NCBI GenBank assembly: GCA_003635185.1
Contig: PYJA01000134.1
Span: forward strand, 1 to 47,365
Reading direction: 5' to 3'
Length of the DNA stretch: 47,365 nt
DNA from: Candidatus Poribacteria bacterium
GTDB lineage: Bacteria; Poribacteria; WGA-4E; WGA-3G
The position numbers and the translations under genes were made by a program. Below, piece by piece: positions 35,323 to 43,378 of the stretch (positions are counted from its first letter, which is position 1; every line of letters begins with the position of its first letter). The notes under the pieces were generated by a model. The model was given only the letters and a program-made list of their open reading frames with translations. It had not been told where the DNA came from and searched no databases.

Positions 35323-36085
35323 ACCTACCAGTTACATAGTTTTCTGTTCGTTTGTCTATCGGGTTCGTGAAAATTTGTTCAGTTTGTCCAAATTCAACTA
35401 ATTCCCCATTATATAAGAATCCGGCTACATCCGACACTCGCGCAGCTTGCCGCCTTTTATTCGTAACAAAGATGAGAGTGTAGTGACTTTTAAGATTCTG
35501 AACAATTGCTTCCAATTTAGGTGTTTCAGCTGCATCTAACTGTTCACAAGGTTCATCAAAAATCAGAATTTCTGGATCACCTGCCAATGCACGTGCAATG
35601 CAGAGTCGTTGTTGTTGACCGTTAGATAGCGCATCGGAAGAAGTGTGAAGGTGTTTATATACTTCATCCCAGAGTTGTGCCTTTCTGAGACTCTCTTCAA
35701 CGATAGTATCAAGCTGATCAGACTGTTTTATTCCGCGAAGTCGGGCACTATACGCCACATTTTCGTAGATAGATTTGCGGAACGGTATTGGCTTTTGGAA
35801 AACCATGCCTATCTGCTGGGCAATTTTAGCGGCTTTTAGTTGCGGGGCATACAAGTTCTCATCCTTATAGAGTATCTTTCCAGTATACCTAAAGTTCACA
35901 TTCAAATCATTTAATCGGTTTAAGCAACGCACTAAGGTGGTTTTGCCGCTATTTGAAGGACCGATAAAGGCAGTTACCTGTCTCGGTAATACATCAAATG
36001 TTAGGTTTTTGAGTATCTGACTTTTGCCGTACCAAACATTTAAATCGTGTATATGCAAGATGGGATCCGTTTTTTGTGATTGCAT
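35318..36085 (-). CDS. PstB-like phosphate ATPase, paralogue 1
   Basis: A 255-residue ABC ATPase of the PstB type. Walker A is GPSNSGKTT, the Q-loop GMVFQKPIPF, the signature LSNGQQQRL, and Walker B ILIFDEPCEQLD. The catalytic switch histidine is replaced: the position normally VTHN reads VTNK. The end ENYVTGRL followed by stop resembles the PstB terminus DYITGRFG, and the stop codon comes from a repeat element. It lies 46 bp downstream of the PstA-like permease gene at 36132. Alone it would be a weak ATPase; see paralogues 2 and 3 for complementary features. Confidence 0.88.
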   Translation of the reverse strand: MQSQKTDPILHIHDLNVWYGKSQILKNLTFDVLPRQVTAFIGPSNSGKTTLVRCLNRLNDLNVNFRYTGKILYKDENLYAPQLKAAKIAQQIGMVFQKPIPFRKSIYENVAYSARLRGIKQSDQLDTIVEESLRKAQLWDEVYKHLHTSSDALSNGQQQRLCIARALAGDPEILIFDEPCEQLDAAETPKLEAIVQNLKSHYTLIFVTNKRRQAARVSDVAGFLYNGELVEFGQTEQIFTNPIDKRTENYVTGRL

Positions 36086-36131
36086 GCTTCGTCAGATCCT
36101 TATGTAAAAGCTGCCGTAAAATCGGTGAATT

Positions 36132-36863
36132 TTAGTCCCAATTCGTTTTCGCTTCAAGAAAACTTGAGAGAACACTGGATAGCAGTGACGATAATAGTAG
36201 AACAATTGCACTACCTGGTATATAAAAAGTATCTCCTGATTGCAGCGTATGTTTGGTCCATACATAAACTACGATGATTAGCGCAGCAATGGCAAGCGCA
36301 CGGGAAATCACAGTAAAAATTCCAGACATAATAACAGAAAAAGCGTGCGGAAAAACATGATCAATTATTACTCGCCATCTTTTTGCACCTAAAGCGAAAG
36401 CCGCTTCACGAATTGATATGTCAACGCTTCTAATAGCCATTTGCGTTGATTGAATGGTCCTCGGCATTACAAGTAAAACAACAGTTAACGCGTGGATGAA
36501 AAACGAACCTTTTTTCGACTGAAAAACAAAAAAGTAAAGCCCCAACAATCCATATAATAACGATGGGATAGATGCCAATATTATAATTTGCCTCGCTATA
36601 ATTTGATATTTCCAACCTGTTCGTGCCAAATATTCTTCCAAGTAAAAAGCAATTGCAACACTCAATAATATTGATCCTAATAGGATAGGAATCATCCGAT
36701 TGAGATTTTCTTGCAGAACAACATAAGAGTCTGTAACAGTTGGACCAGATGGCAAACCATTTTCTGCAAAAGACACACCTTTGCCGAAATTCCAAAAAAG
36801 TATGAATGCAACTGCCAATGTAATTAAGGCGATGCTCTGAAATATTAGTTCTGCCCTCTTCAT
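36132..36863 (-). CDS. PstA-like permease, short form
   Basis: A 243-residue inner-membrane permease of the PstA/PstC kind, about 60 residues shorter than the pstA product at 40070. It has six hydrophobic segments and the ATPase-docking EAA loop, REAAFALGAKRWRVIIDHVFPHA (about residues 149-171). The conserved ASIPSLLYGLLGLYFF block (about 97-112) corresponds to the PstA/PstC IPSVVYG region. It is degenerate relative to pstA but has no stop or frameshift. It is paired with ATPase paralogue 1 and may form an alternative transporter that uses the same PstS. Confidence 0.8.
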   Translation of the reverse strand: MKRAELIFQSIALITLAVAFILFWNFGKGVSFAENGLPSGPTVTDSYVVLQENLNRMIPILLGSILLSVAIAFYLEEYLARTGWKYQIIARQIIILASIPSLLYGLLGLYFFVFQSKKGSFFIHALTVVLLVMPRTIQSTQMAIRSVDISIREAAFALGAKRWRVIIDHVFPHAFSVIMSGIFTVISRALAIAALIIVVYVWTKHTLQSGDTFYIPGSAIVLLLSSLLSSVLSSFLEAKTNWD

Positions 36864-36955
36864 GATATTAGCATTCCAATCAAAACTGAATGCCTTTCTC
36901 CGAATAGGCGTATGGTAAAAACCTTTTATACCAAATTAACGCGATAAATCTCGGT

Positions 36956-37297
36956 AAGTGCGGTTTCCTAACCGCACTTTATGTGTCAATTTAAGAAAAC
37001 ATAGAAAATATTATGCTCACTTTTCAGTACACCCGGTTATTGGGTTTATCCTATCTTTAGTCCCGTAGGGACGCAATGTTTATAGAAAAACGTTGTCCCT
37101 CCCCTCTTGAGTTCCGTCCGAACGGCATAGAAAGATAAACATATCGTCCCTACGGGACTAAAGAGTGCGTTTGGCATTTTCTATAAACATATCGTCCCTA
37201 CGGGACTGAAAAGCGTATCAATCAATGAGGCGGACAGATAAGATGTTCTTCTAATGTGAATAATGTTGGACAAAAGTTATTTAGCACAACTCGTAAA
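36956..37297. repeat. repeat-filled intergenic region with family D elements
   Basis: This 459-bp gap (36864-37322) has no gene. It begins with the palindrome AAGTGCGGTTT-CCTA-ACCGCACTT at 36956-36979 (the same core as inside repeat B copy 2). Three copies follow of a 25-bp unit with the dyad GTCCCGTAGGGAC and the tail ATATGTTTAT: 37059-37083 on the plus strand, 37135-37159 and 37183-37207 on the minus strand. The stretch 37183-37297 is, on the minus strand, homologous to 45682-45797. Confidence 0.85.
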
Positions 37298-37322
37298 TTT
37301 TTGAACATTTACACATTCTGAT

Positions 37323-38096
37323 CTATCCATATCGCATCTGCACATAATCTGCTGTTTTTGGGTGTTCAGGGGTTTCAAACAGAGCTTGTGTTTCCCTGTG
37401 TTCAATAAGTTCTCCCAGAAACATATAAATACACTCACTGCTAACTCTGCGTGCCTGTGCCATATTATGCGTCACGATTAAAAACGTGTAAGTCCCCGAA
37501 AGAACCGACATTAGCTCTTCAACAGCGAGAGTGCCTTTCGCATCAAGTGCCGAACACGGTTCATCCATTAAGATAACCTGCGGTTTGAGGGGCAATAGGC
37601 GTGCGATACAGAGTTTTTGTTGCTGCTCAAGTTGCAATGATGTTGCGCGTGTCTTCAGTTTATCTTTCAGATCATCCCACAGAAAAACAGAGGTAAGCGC
37701 TTCTTGGACGATCTCATCAGACTGGGAGCGCGTCAAACTTCTAAATGGAGAATGAATTCGTAAACCGAATAGGACGTTATCATAAACTGAAATCGGCAGC
37801 GGATTTGGACGTTGAAATACCATGCCCACTGTTTTTCGCAGTTCCAATAGCGACACATCTGGGTCATAAATATTTTTACCTAATATTTTTATCTCACCTT
37901 TTGTGGTAACATTACCGTATCGTTCATTTACCCGGTTAAAACAACGGAGCAGTGTCGTCTTTCCACATCCCGAAGGACCAATAAGTGATGTGATTTTACC
38001 AGCGGGGATATTTACACTCACATCTATAAGTGCTTGAAAATCACCGTACCAAAGACTAAGGTTCTTGGTTTCAATGCTGTGGTTATTTGTTTCCAA
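37323..38096 (-). CDS. PstB-like phosphate ATPase, paralogue 2
   Basis: A 257-residue PstB-type ABC ATPase. Walker A GPSGCGKTT, Q-loop GMVFQRPNPLPISVYDN, Walker B VILMDEPCSALD and the H-loop VTHNMAQARRV are all canonical. The signature motif is not: the position of LSGGQQQR reads LQLEQQQK. In a homodimer both sites would lack a working signature. Start is TTG 38096, preceded by GAGGAG 10 bases upstream; the first residues METNNH are not conserved. It lies 21 bp after paralogue 3, so the two are cotranscribed. It is the best candidate to contribute the hydrolytic Walker/His half of a heterodimer. Confidence 0.88.
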   Translation of the reverse strand: METNNHSIETKNLSLWYGDFQALIDVSVNIPAGKITSLIGPSGCGKTTLLRCFNRVNERYGNVTTKGEIKILGKNIYDPDVSLLELRKTVGMVFQRPNPLPISVYDNVLFGLRIHSPFRSLTRSQSDEIVQEALTSVFLWDDLKDKLKTRATSLQLEQQQKLCIARLLPLKPQVILMDEPCSALDAKGTLAVEELMSVLSGTYTFLIVTHNMAQARRVSSECIYMFLGELIEHRETQALFETPEHPKTADYVQMRYG

Positions 38097-38117
38097 GTGA
38101 GAAACTCCTCTCTGTTG

Positions 38118-38873
38118 TTATCCGAAGTTTCCATTTACATAATTATAGGTGGATTGACTCGCAGGATTATCAGAAAAGATTACATCTGTCTCATCAATTT
38201 CTACAAGGTCTCCGTTCAGCATAAAAGCAGTGCGGTTTGCCAACCGTTTTGCTTGCTGAACTAAATTTGTGACGAGTAAAATTGTCATCTCATTTTTCAG
38301 TGTTTTGAGAACATCTTCAATACGCATCGTAGTTATTGGATCTACTGCGATAGAAAATTCATCAAGACACAAAACTTCCGGTTGATGAGAAAGTGCCCTT
38401 GCAATTGTCAACCGCTGCTGCTGCCCACCTGAAAGTTTCGTGCCGAGGCTATCCAATCGGTCTTTGACTTCATCCCACAGTGCGGCTTGCTGAAGGCATC
38501 GCTCAACGATCTCATCTAATTCTGCTTTTTTACGCATTCCTGCAGTTCTCGGTGCAAATGCCACGTTATCATAGATAGACAGTGGTAGTCCGACTGGCAG
38601 CGGCAGTACCATCCCGATACGTCTACGCAACCCGTGCACATCCCCAATTGAATTGATGTCAACACCATCCAATTTTACAGAGCCTTCAACCGTAGTATCT
38701 TGGGTAAATTCCAACGTTCTATTGATGACTTTTAACAAGGTTGTTTTACCCGACTGTGCCGGACCGATGATACCGAGAATTTCGTTTTCGTAGACATCAA
38801 AGGAAACTCCGTTCAGTGCAGGTGTGTCTCCATAATGAACCTTCAGGTCGGAAATCTCAATTTTGTTTTGCAC
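38118..38873 (-). CDS. PstB-like phosphate ATPase, paralogue 3
   Basis: A 251-residue PstB-type ABC ATPase. Walker A is GPAQSGKTT and the signature LSGGQQQRL is perfect. The Q-loop glutamine is replaced (GMVLPLPVGLP where PstB has GMVFQKPNPFP) and the H-loop histidine is Asn (LLVTNLVQQAKRL). Walker B keeps DE (VLCLDEFSIAVDP) but loses the usual EPTSALD form. Start is GTG 38873 behind GAGG. It lies 15 bp after the pore-only K+ channel gene, in one run with the pst permeases. It would contribute a good signature to a partner site but have a poor site of its own. Confidence 0.86.
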   Translation of the reverse strand: MQNKIEISDLKVHYGDTPALNGVSFDVYENEILGIIGPAQSGKTTLLKVINRTLEFTQDTTVEGSVKLDGVDINSIGDVHGLRRRIGMVLPLPVGLPLSIYDNVAFAPRTAGMRKKAELDEIVERCLQQAALWDEVKDRLDSLGTKLSGGQQQRLTIARALSHQPEVLCLDEFSIAVDPITTMRIEDVLKTLKNEMTILLVTNLVQQAKRLANRTAFMLNGDLVEIDETDVIFSDNPASQSTYNYVNGNFG

Positions 38874-38888
38874 GTTTGCCTCGTTTCT

Positions 38889-39230
38889 CTAACTTTTTGG
38901 TAATTTGACCAGTGTTTTCCTCAAAAATGATCCTAATTTTAATATTCCTAAAATTATTCCGATGAAGCATGCTACACCAATTAAGGTCCCAACTACAGCA
39001 GTTAACATTGTAAAAAGTTTCCCACCGATTGTTAAAGGAAACACATTTCCATTACCGACTGTGGTAAATGTTAAGAAAATATACCATATTGCGTCACCAA
39101 TTGAACCGAACACATCTGGTTGCACATCTCTTTCAAAGTAGTAGAGACCACAAGCACAAAAGAAAACCAGAACCAGTAACATTATAACTGCCGCTAAGAA
39201 CTTCTGAACGATTCCAATTTTATTTTTCAT
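38889..39230 (-). CDS. two-helix potassium-channel-like pore subunit
   Basis: A 113-residue protein with two membrane helices and a pore loop, like the S5-P-S6 part of the neighbouring voltage-gated channel and clearly related to it (YYFERDVQPDVFGSIGDAIWY against WFFEKDAQPDDFGSILDSMWW). The selectivity filter reads TTVGNGNVFP in place of TTIGYGD, so K+ selectivity is doubtful. I chose ATG 39230 with GGAGAGG upstream; it overlaps the end of the full channel gene by 11 bases. It probably arose by duplication of the pore domain and may assemble with the full channel. Confidence 0.82.
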   Translation of the reverse strand: MKNKIGIVQKFLAAVIMLLVLVFFCACGLYYFERDVQPDVFGSIGDAIWYIFLTFTTVGNGNVFPLTIGGKLFTMLTAVVGTLIGVACFIGIILGILKLGSFLRKTLVKLPKS

Positions 39231-39978
39231 CTTCCTCTCCATTTTCCTCTTCTTGTAGTTCTTCTTTAACCCGTGCTTGAGTGAGAACAGAGGCTAACAA
39301 TCCGGATGGAATAGCGATAAGTCCGACACCGACTAAAGCAACCAAAGCAGTAAATATTTTGCCGCCTGTGGTCACTGGATAAACATCGCCATAACCAATT
39401 GTAGTTAGCGATACGATTGCCCACCACATCGAATCAAGAATAGACCCAAAATCGTCAGGTTGTGCATCTTTTTCAAAGAACCAAATGCCACAGGCAGATA
39501 AATAAACTAACAATGAGGACAGAATTACAAGCGCCAGAAGTTCCCTTTTGACTTCACCTAATGCCTCAATCATTCTATCCACTGCCAAGATGAATCGGGT
39601 GGCTTTAAAGATTCTGAAAATCCGTAAAAATCTGAGAACACGTAGCACACGAAACCCAGGAATCAGCACGAGAGAAGGTAAAATTGCAAGGAGATCAACA
39701 ATCCCAAAGAAACTAAATATAAACTCTTTTTTTACCGATGCGGTGTAGATACGTAATATGTATTCTGCAGTAAACAGTACAAGGAAAGTCCAATCTGCGA
39801 TTATAAAATAATTTTCATACTTTTTTAATTCTGGTTCTGTCTCTAACACAAAGGCAACTGCTGAGGCAAGAATCAGAAATTGAATGATTCCGCTAAAGAC
39901 AGCACCTTCAACGATATTCTCTAATTTTTTCTGTCGGTCAGATTGTCCTCCGTTAACATCATTCAACATGGGTAACAT
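39220..39978 (-). CDS. voltage-gated potassium channel
   Basis: A 252-residue six-helix K+ channel. S1-S4 cover about residues 28-140, with arginines every third position in S4 (FRVLRVLRFLRIFRIFK). S5, the pore loop with the canonical filter LTTIGYGDVYP (about residues 191-201) and S6 (GGKIFTALVALVGVGLIAIPSG) follow. The C-terminus is a short acidic coiled tail with no RCK domain. ATG 39978 has GAGG immediately before it; ATG 39969, three codons later, has better spacing. It lies within the phosphate cluster, between pstA and the ATPases, so K+ movement may balance charge during phosphate uptake. Confidence 0.9.
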   Translation of the reverse strand: MLPMLNDVNGGQSDRQKKLENIVEGAVFSGIIQFLILASAVAFVLETEPELKKYENYFIIADWTFLVLFTAEYILRIYTASVKKEFIFSFFGIVDLLAILPSLVLIPGFRVLRVLRFLRIFRIFKATRFILAVDRMIEALGEVKRELLALVILSSLLVYLSACGIWFFEKDAQPDDFGSILDSMWWAIVSLTTIGYGDVYPVTTGGKIFTALVALVGVGLIAIPSGLLASVLTQARVKEELQEEENGEEDEK

Positions 39979-40069
39979 CCTCTTTTACGCCTTTTAGGCA
40001 AGATGGTAAACTTCAGTTTGGAAACGAGGTTACCAGTTTGTGGCACCTCATATCTTCTGTTCCAAAAGG

Positions 40070-40987
40070 TTACCACTTCTTTCGCGTTCTGAGATATACC
40101 CGTAACACAATTGCTGCAGCGTTTACAAGCAGAACACTACCAACCAACACAATTGCTGTACCATAAGGAATGCCTTCTGCCACATCCGGTACTTGTGTTG
40201 AAATCGTATAGAGGTGTAATGAAAGTGCCATACACTGGTCTCCTATATTATATGCAAAAATGTTTCCCTCCGCAATGGCTTTATAGAATACTGCCCCAGT
40301 AAACATAATCGGTGCTGTTTCACCTGCTGCGCGAGATACCTGTAAAATGACACCTGTTAAGATACCGCTGATTGAATTCGGTAACACAATTCGCCTGATT
40401 GTTTGCCAACGGGTGGCACCGAGATTCCAACACGCCTCTCGGAAGGACATCGGTACCGCTTTCAGTGCCTCAGTTGTGCTGGCGATGATAACAGGAAGCG
40501 TCATAATTGCCAAAGTGAGGGAGGCAGCGAGAATTGACTCGCCCAAACCAGCGAACAAGACAAATGCCCCCACACCAAACAACGCATGCACAATACTCGG
40601 CACACCAGCAAGATTTACGACTGCTAAGTTAACAATTCGGGTGAACCAATTATCACGTGCATATTCATTGAGATACACCGCAGAGAATACACCGATCGGT
40701 GCTGCAACTAATAGCGAAACTACGACCAGATATATTGTGCCAAGGAAAGGTGCCCACAATCCACCTGCTTGCATGTTATCCTTTGGATTTGTAAATAAAA
40801 AGTCAAGAGAGAGCACCGGTAGTGCTTTATAGAAAAGGTATCCGATAATCAGGAGCAACGGCAGAATCATCAGACAGGTCATTATAAAAAAGAATGTTTT
40901 GAAGACGTTTTCTATAAATCTATTTCGTCTTCCGATGTCTGTTTCCGTGAACATTGCTTCTGAGGATATATCTGTATTGTTATTCAT
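40070..40987 (-). CDS. pstA: phosphate ABC transporter permease PstA
   Basis: The inner-membrane permease of the high-affinity phosphate importer. About six helices span residues 25-300. Family motifs are AAPIGVFSAVYLNEYA, NLAGVPSIVHALFGVGAFVLF and the EAA loop REACWNLGATRWQTIRRIVLP. RAAGETAPIMFTGAVFY is typical of PstA. I chose ATG 40987 with AAGGAAGT upstream, giving 305 residues; the frame opens 16 codons earlier inside a palindromic repeat, at TTG 41035, without a ribosome site. It follows pstC by about 120 bp, the gap being filled by that palindrome. Confidence 0.94.
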   Translation of the reverse strand: MNNNTDISSEAMFTETDIGRRNRFIENVFKTFFFIMTCLMILPLLLIIGYLFYKALPVLSLDFLFTNPKDNMQAGGLWAPFLGTIYLVVVSLLVAAPIGVFSAVYLNEYARDNWFTRIVNLAVVNLAGVPSIVHALFGVGAFVLFAGLGESILAASLTLAIMTLPVIIASTTEALKAVPMSFREACWNLGATRWQTIRRIVLPNSISGILTGVILQVSRAAGETAPIMFTGAVFYKAIAEGNIFAYNIGDQCMALSLHLYTISTQVPDVAEGIPYGTAIVLVGSVLLVNAAAIVLRVYLRTRKKW

Positions 40988-40994
40988 ACTTCCT

Positions 40995-41054
40995 TGTAGC
41001 ACAAACTTTCCAGTTTGTGCATCCGTAGAACGCAAACTGAAAGTTTGCGCTACA
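40995..41054. repeat. paired palindromic core modules
   Basis: Two dyads, GCACAAACTTTCCAGTTTGTGC and CGCAAACTGAAAGTTTGCG, framed by TGTAGC and GCTACA, lie between pstC and pstA on the same transcript. The arrangement matches 6544-6600. A stable hairpin here could tune pstA expression relative to pstC or protect the upstream message. Confidence 0.78.
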
Positions 41055-41106
41055 AAAAATTGCTTGGACCGAGCTCACGTTAATTATAGGCTTTTCTATA
41101 GTGTTG

Positions 41107-42411
41107 CTAACTTTGTCGAATACCCTTGATAACCAAATCAGCGATGAGGTTCACCACAAACGTGATAGAAAAAAGTAGGATACCGATGATAAATAACACT
41201 TGATAATGTTCATCACCTCGTGCGACTTCACCTAATTCCGCTGCAATAGTCGCTGTGAGCGTGCGAATCCAAGAAAGCGGCCCAGACGGAATATTAACTG
41301 AGTGTCCTGTTGCCATCAAGACCGCCATCGTTTCGCCAATAGAACGAGCTGCACCGAGTAAAACCGCTGCTAACAACCCATTTTTTGCTGCAGGTAAAAG
41401 CACACGGTAAATCACTTGCCATCGGGTTGCGCCGAGTGCTTCTGCTGCTTCACGATAGGAATCTGGTACTGCTTTCAGCGCGTCCTCCGCAATTGAAACG
41501 ATAATCGGCACACTCATAAGTGCCAGCATAATACCACCGTTTAACATCGTTAAACCAATTGGCGCATTAAAAACCGCGATAATCAACTGATTCATCACCG
41601 TTAAGCCGATGAATCCCCATACAACTGATGGGATTGCAGCGAGGAATTCGATAACGATCTTGAATGTTTCTCTCAACTTGGGACTACAGAATTCCGACAC
41701 AAAGATCGCTGCACCAAGACCAAACGGAACAGCTAACAACATCGCTAACGCGGTTACACTAAACGTGCCGAGAATTAAAGCGAAAGTGCCGTACCTTTTA
41801 TTTATTTCAGGTTCTCCAAGGATTGAATTCTCCTTGAGTACTTGAGATGTTGGATACCACTCTTCACTTGTCAAAAATTCCCATATATCTAAACCACCAA
41901 ATAGGAAACCTGCCCCCTCCTTGAAAACAAAAAAGAAAATACCAAAAACGAAAACAATTGAACTAATTCCACATAAACTAATATAAACATCAATTATAGA
42001 TTCGGAGGAGGTTTCTGAATCCGGCCCGTACTGATTACTCCCTTCTGTGCCTTTCATGAATCCCAATTCAAAGAGTGTCCAAAGCCCATTGATAATTGTT
42101 ATCAGATATATTAATATCCACAACCCAGACGACAACTGTGCTGACAGGAGAAAAAAGACACCAATTAATGGAATAAAATGAAACAGTACCCACCACGTCG
42201 GTCTGTCTTTGTCGTGCCAACGTTTTGCGGTAACTGCTAAGTGTACCCAAGCAAGGACTAATAATGGAATAAATCCGAGTGAAATTTTGGTAGGAAAATC
42301 ATAAGCAATTACGGAGATTGCAAAGATTGTAAAGATTGGCAAATTCAGCAGCCACCACGCTGCTCTGTTAATTCTCCCTCTAAACGAGAAACAGATTTGG
42401 AAAAATTTCAT
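41107..42411 (-). CDS. pstC: DUF805-PstC fusion permease
   Basis: This 434-residue protein joins two membrane domains. Residues 1-132 are a DUF805 domain: FSFRGRINRAAWWLLNLP start, AKRWHDKDRPTWWVLFHFIPLIG, and the closing GTEGSNQYGPD. Residues about 138-434 are a full PstC permease, with VPFGLGAAIFVSEFCSP, EFLAAIPSVVWGFIGL, the EAA loop REAAEALGATRWQVIYRVLLP and ARSIGETMAVLMATGH. PstC imports phosphate with PstA, PstB and PstS. DUF805 is normally a free-standing small membrane protein of unknown function, and I know of no PstC carrying it. The frame is continuous with no internal ribosome site between the parts. The ATG is 19 bases downstream of the pstS stop. Confidence 0.92.
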   Translation of the reverse strand: MKFFQICFSFRGRINRAAWWLLNLPIFTIFAISVIAYDFPTKISLGFIPLLVLAWVHLAVTAKRWHDKDRPTWWVLFHFIPLIGVFFLLSAQLSSGLWILIYLITIINGLWTLFELGFMKGTEGSNQYGPDSETSSESIIDVYISLCGISSIVFVFGIFFFVFKEGAGFLFGGLDIWEFLTSEEWYPTSQVLKENSILGEPEINKRYGTFALILGTFSVTALAMLLAVPFGLGAAIFVSEFCSPKLRETFKIVIEFLAAIPSVVWGFIGLTVMNQLIIAVFNAPIGLTMLNGGIMLALMSVPIIVSIAEDALKAVPDSYREAAEALGATRWQVIYRVLLPAAKNGLLAAVLLGAARSIGETMAVLMATGHSVNIPSGPLSWIRTLTATIAAELGEVARGDEHYQVLFIIGILLFSITFVVNLIADLVIKGIRQS

Positions 42412-42430
42412 TTATGTAAGATATTCCTTT

Positions 42431-43354
42431 TTACTTACTTTCTAACGGCACAAAACCGAGTTCCTCAACGATTTTTTGTCCCTCTTCAGAAAAAATCCAA
42501 TCCAGATATGCTTTCGCTTCTCCTGTCGGTTCACCGAGAGAATACATATACAATGGACGCGCAATTGGATATGTTTTGGCAATAACGTTCTCAAGGTTTG
42601 GTGCGTAATACGGTTCATCTGAAGTTATTGCCACTTCTAACATTTTCACATGATCCGTTGCATATCCCATGCCGCTATAACCGATAGCGCAGGGTGTTCG
42701 TCCAATAACTTCCACCACATCTTTAGAGCCGTGTAAATCTAAGGAGCCAAGTTCAAAGTCACGCGCTTTACCAAAAAGTGCTTCTCTGAAATAAAAATAT
42801 GTGCCAGAGTTGGATTGGCGACTGATTCGGATAATTTTATCACTTTTGCATCCAGAATTTGCAATGCCAAGCTGATCCCACTTGGTTATGTTCCCTTCCT
42901 CACCATATATGTCTGCAAGTTGCGGAATAGTAATTTTGTCCAAAGGGTTTTCTTTGTGAACGTAAACAGCGAGTGCATCATATCCAACAATAAACTCAAT
43001 AGGTTCTTTACCTGTGTTCTCTAAGGCTTTTTGCTTTTCCTCGTCCTTTACCTGACGACTGCAGTTTGCAATATCTACTGTGCCGTTGATTAACGCGGCA
43101 ACACCTGTTCCTGACCCACCTCCAGCTACTTCAACAGACACAGTATCAGCAACACCTCTATATGCTTCCGCCCACGCCTGCGCTAAGTTTACCATCGTGT
43201 CAGAACCTTTGTTCTTAATAATAGATCGTCCCGTTTCTTTATCGACTCCGTTTACTTCTGTTTTATCATAAGAACGACCAAGGATGACAAAACCACATAC
43301 TAAAAAGACGAAAATGCTTATGATAGCGTAACTTATCCAGTTTCTTTTTGTCAC
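42431..43354 (-). CDS. pstS: phosphate-binding protein PstS
   Basis: The periplasmic receptor of the phosphate importer, here held by an N-terminal membrane anchor (about residues 7-27) with no lipobox. The ligand loops are visible: KGSDTMVNLAQ (about 49-59), GGGSGTGVAALINGTVDIA and RQSNSGTYFYF. The C-terminal block EEGQKIVEELGFVPL is typical. About 307 residues. I chose GTG 43354, 7 bases after GAGG; the adjacent TTG 43357 is also possible. It is the first pst gene in transcription order and lies downstream of the phosphoesterase gene. Confidence 0.94.
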   Translation of the reverse strand: MTKRNWISYAIISIFVFLVCGFVILGRSYDKTEVNGVDKETGRSIIKNKGSDTMVNLAQAWAEAYRGVADTVSVEVAGGGSGTGVAALINGTVDIANCSRQVKDEEKQKALENTGKEPIEFIVGYDALAVYVHKENPLDKITIPQLADIYGEEGNITKWDQLGIANSGCKSDKIIRISRQSNSGTYFYFREALFGKARDFELGSLDLHGSKDVVEVIGRTPCAIGYSGMGYATDHVKMLEVAITSDEPYYAPNLENVIAKTYPIARPLYMYSLGEPTGEAKAYLDWIFSEEGQKIVEELGFVPLESK

Positions 43355-43378
43355 CAATTTACCTCACGCTTATTCTGC

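Noticed and set aside
37059..37207. CRISPR-like repeats (GTCCCTACGGGACT units)
   Set aside because: Only two copies are in the same orientation (48-bp period) and one is inverted. A further copy lies 8 kb away, and no cas genes are present. It fits a dispersed palindromic repeat.
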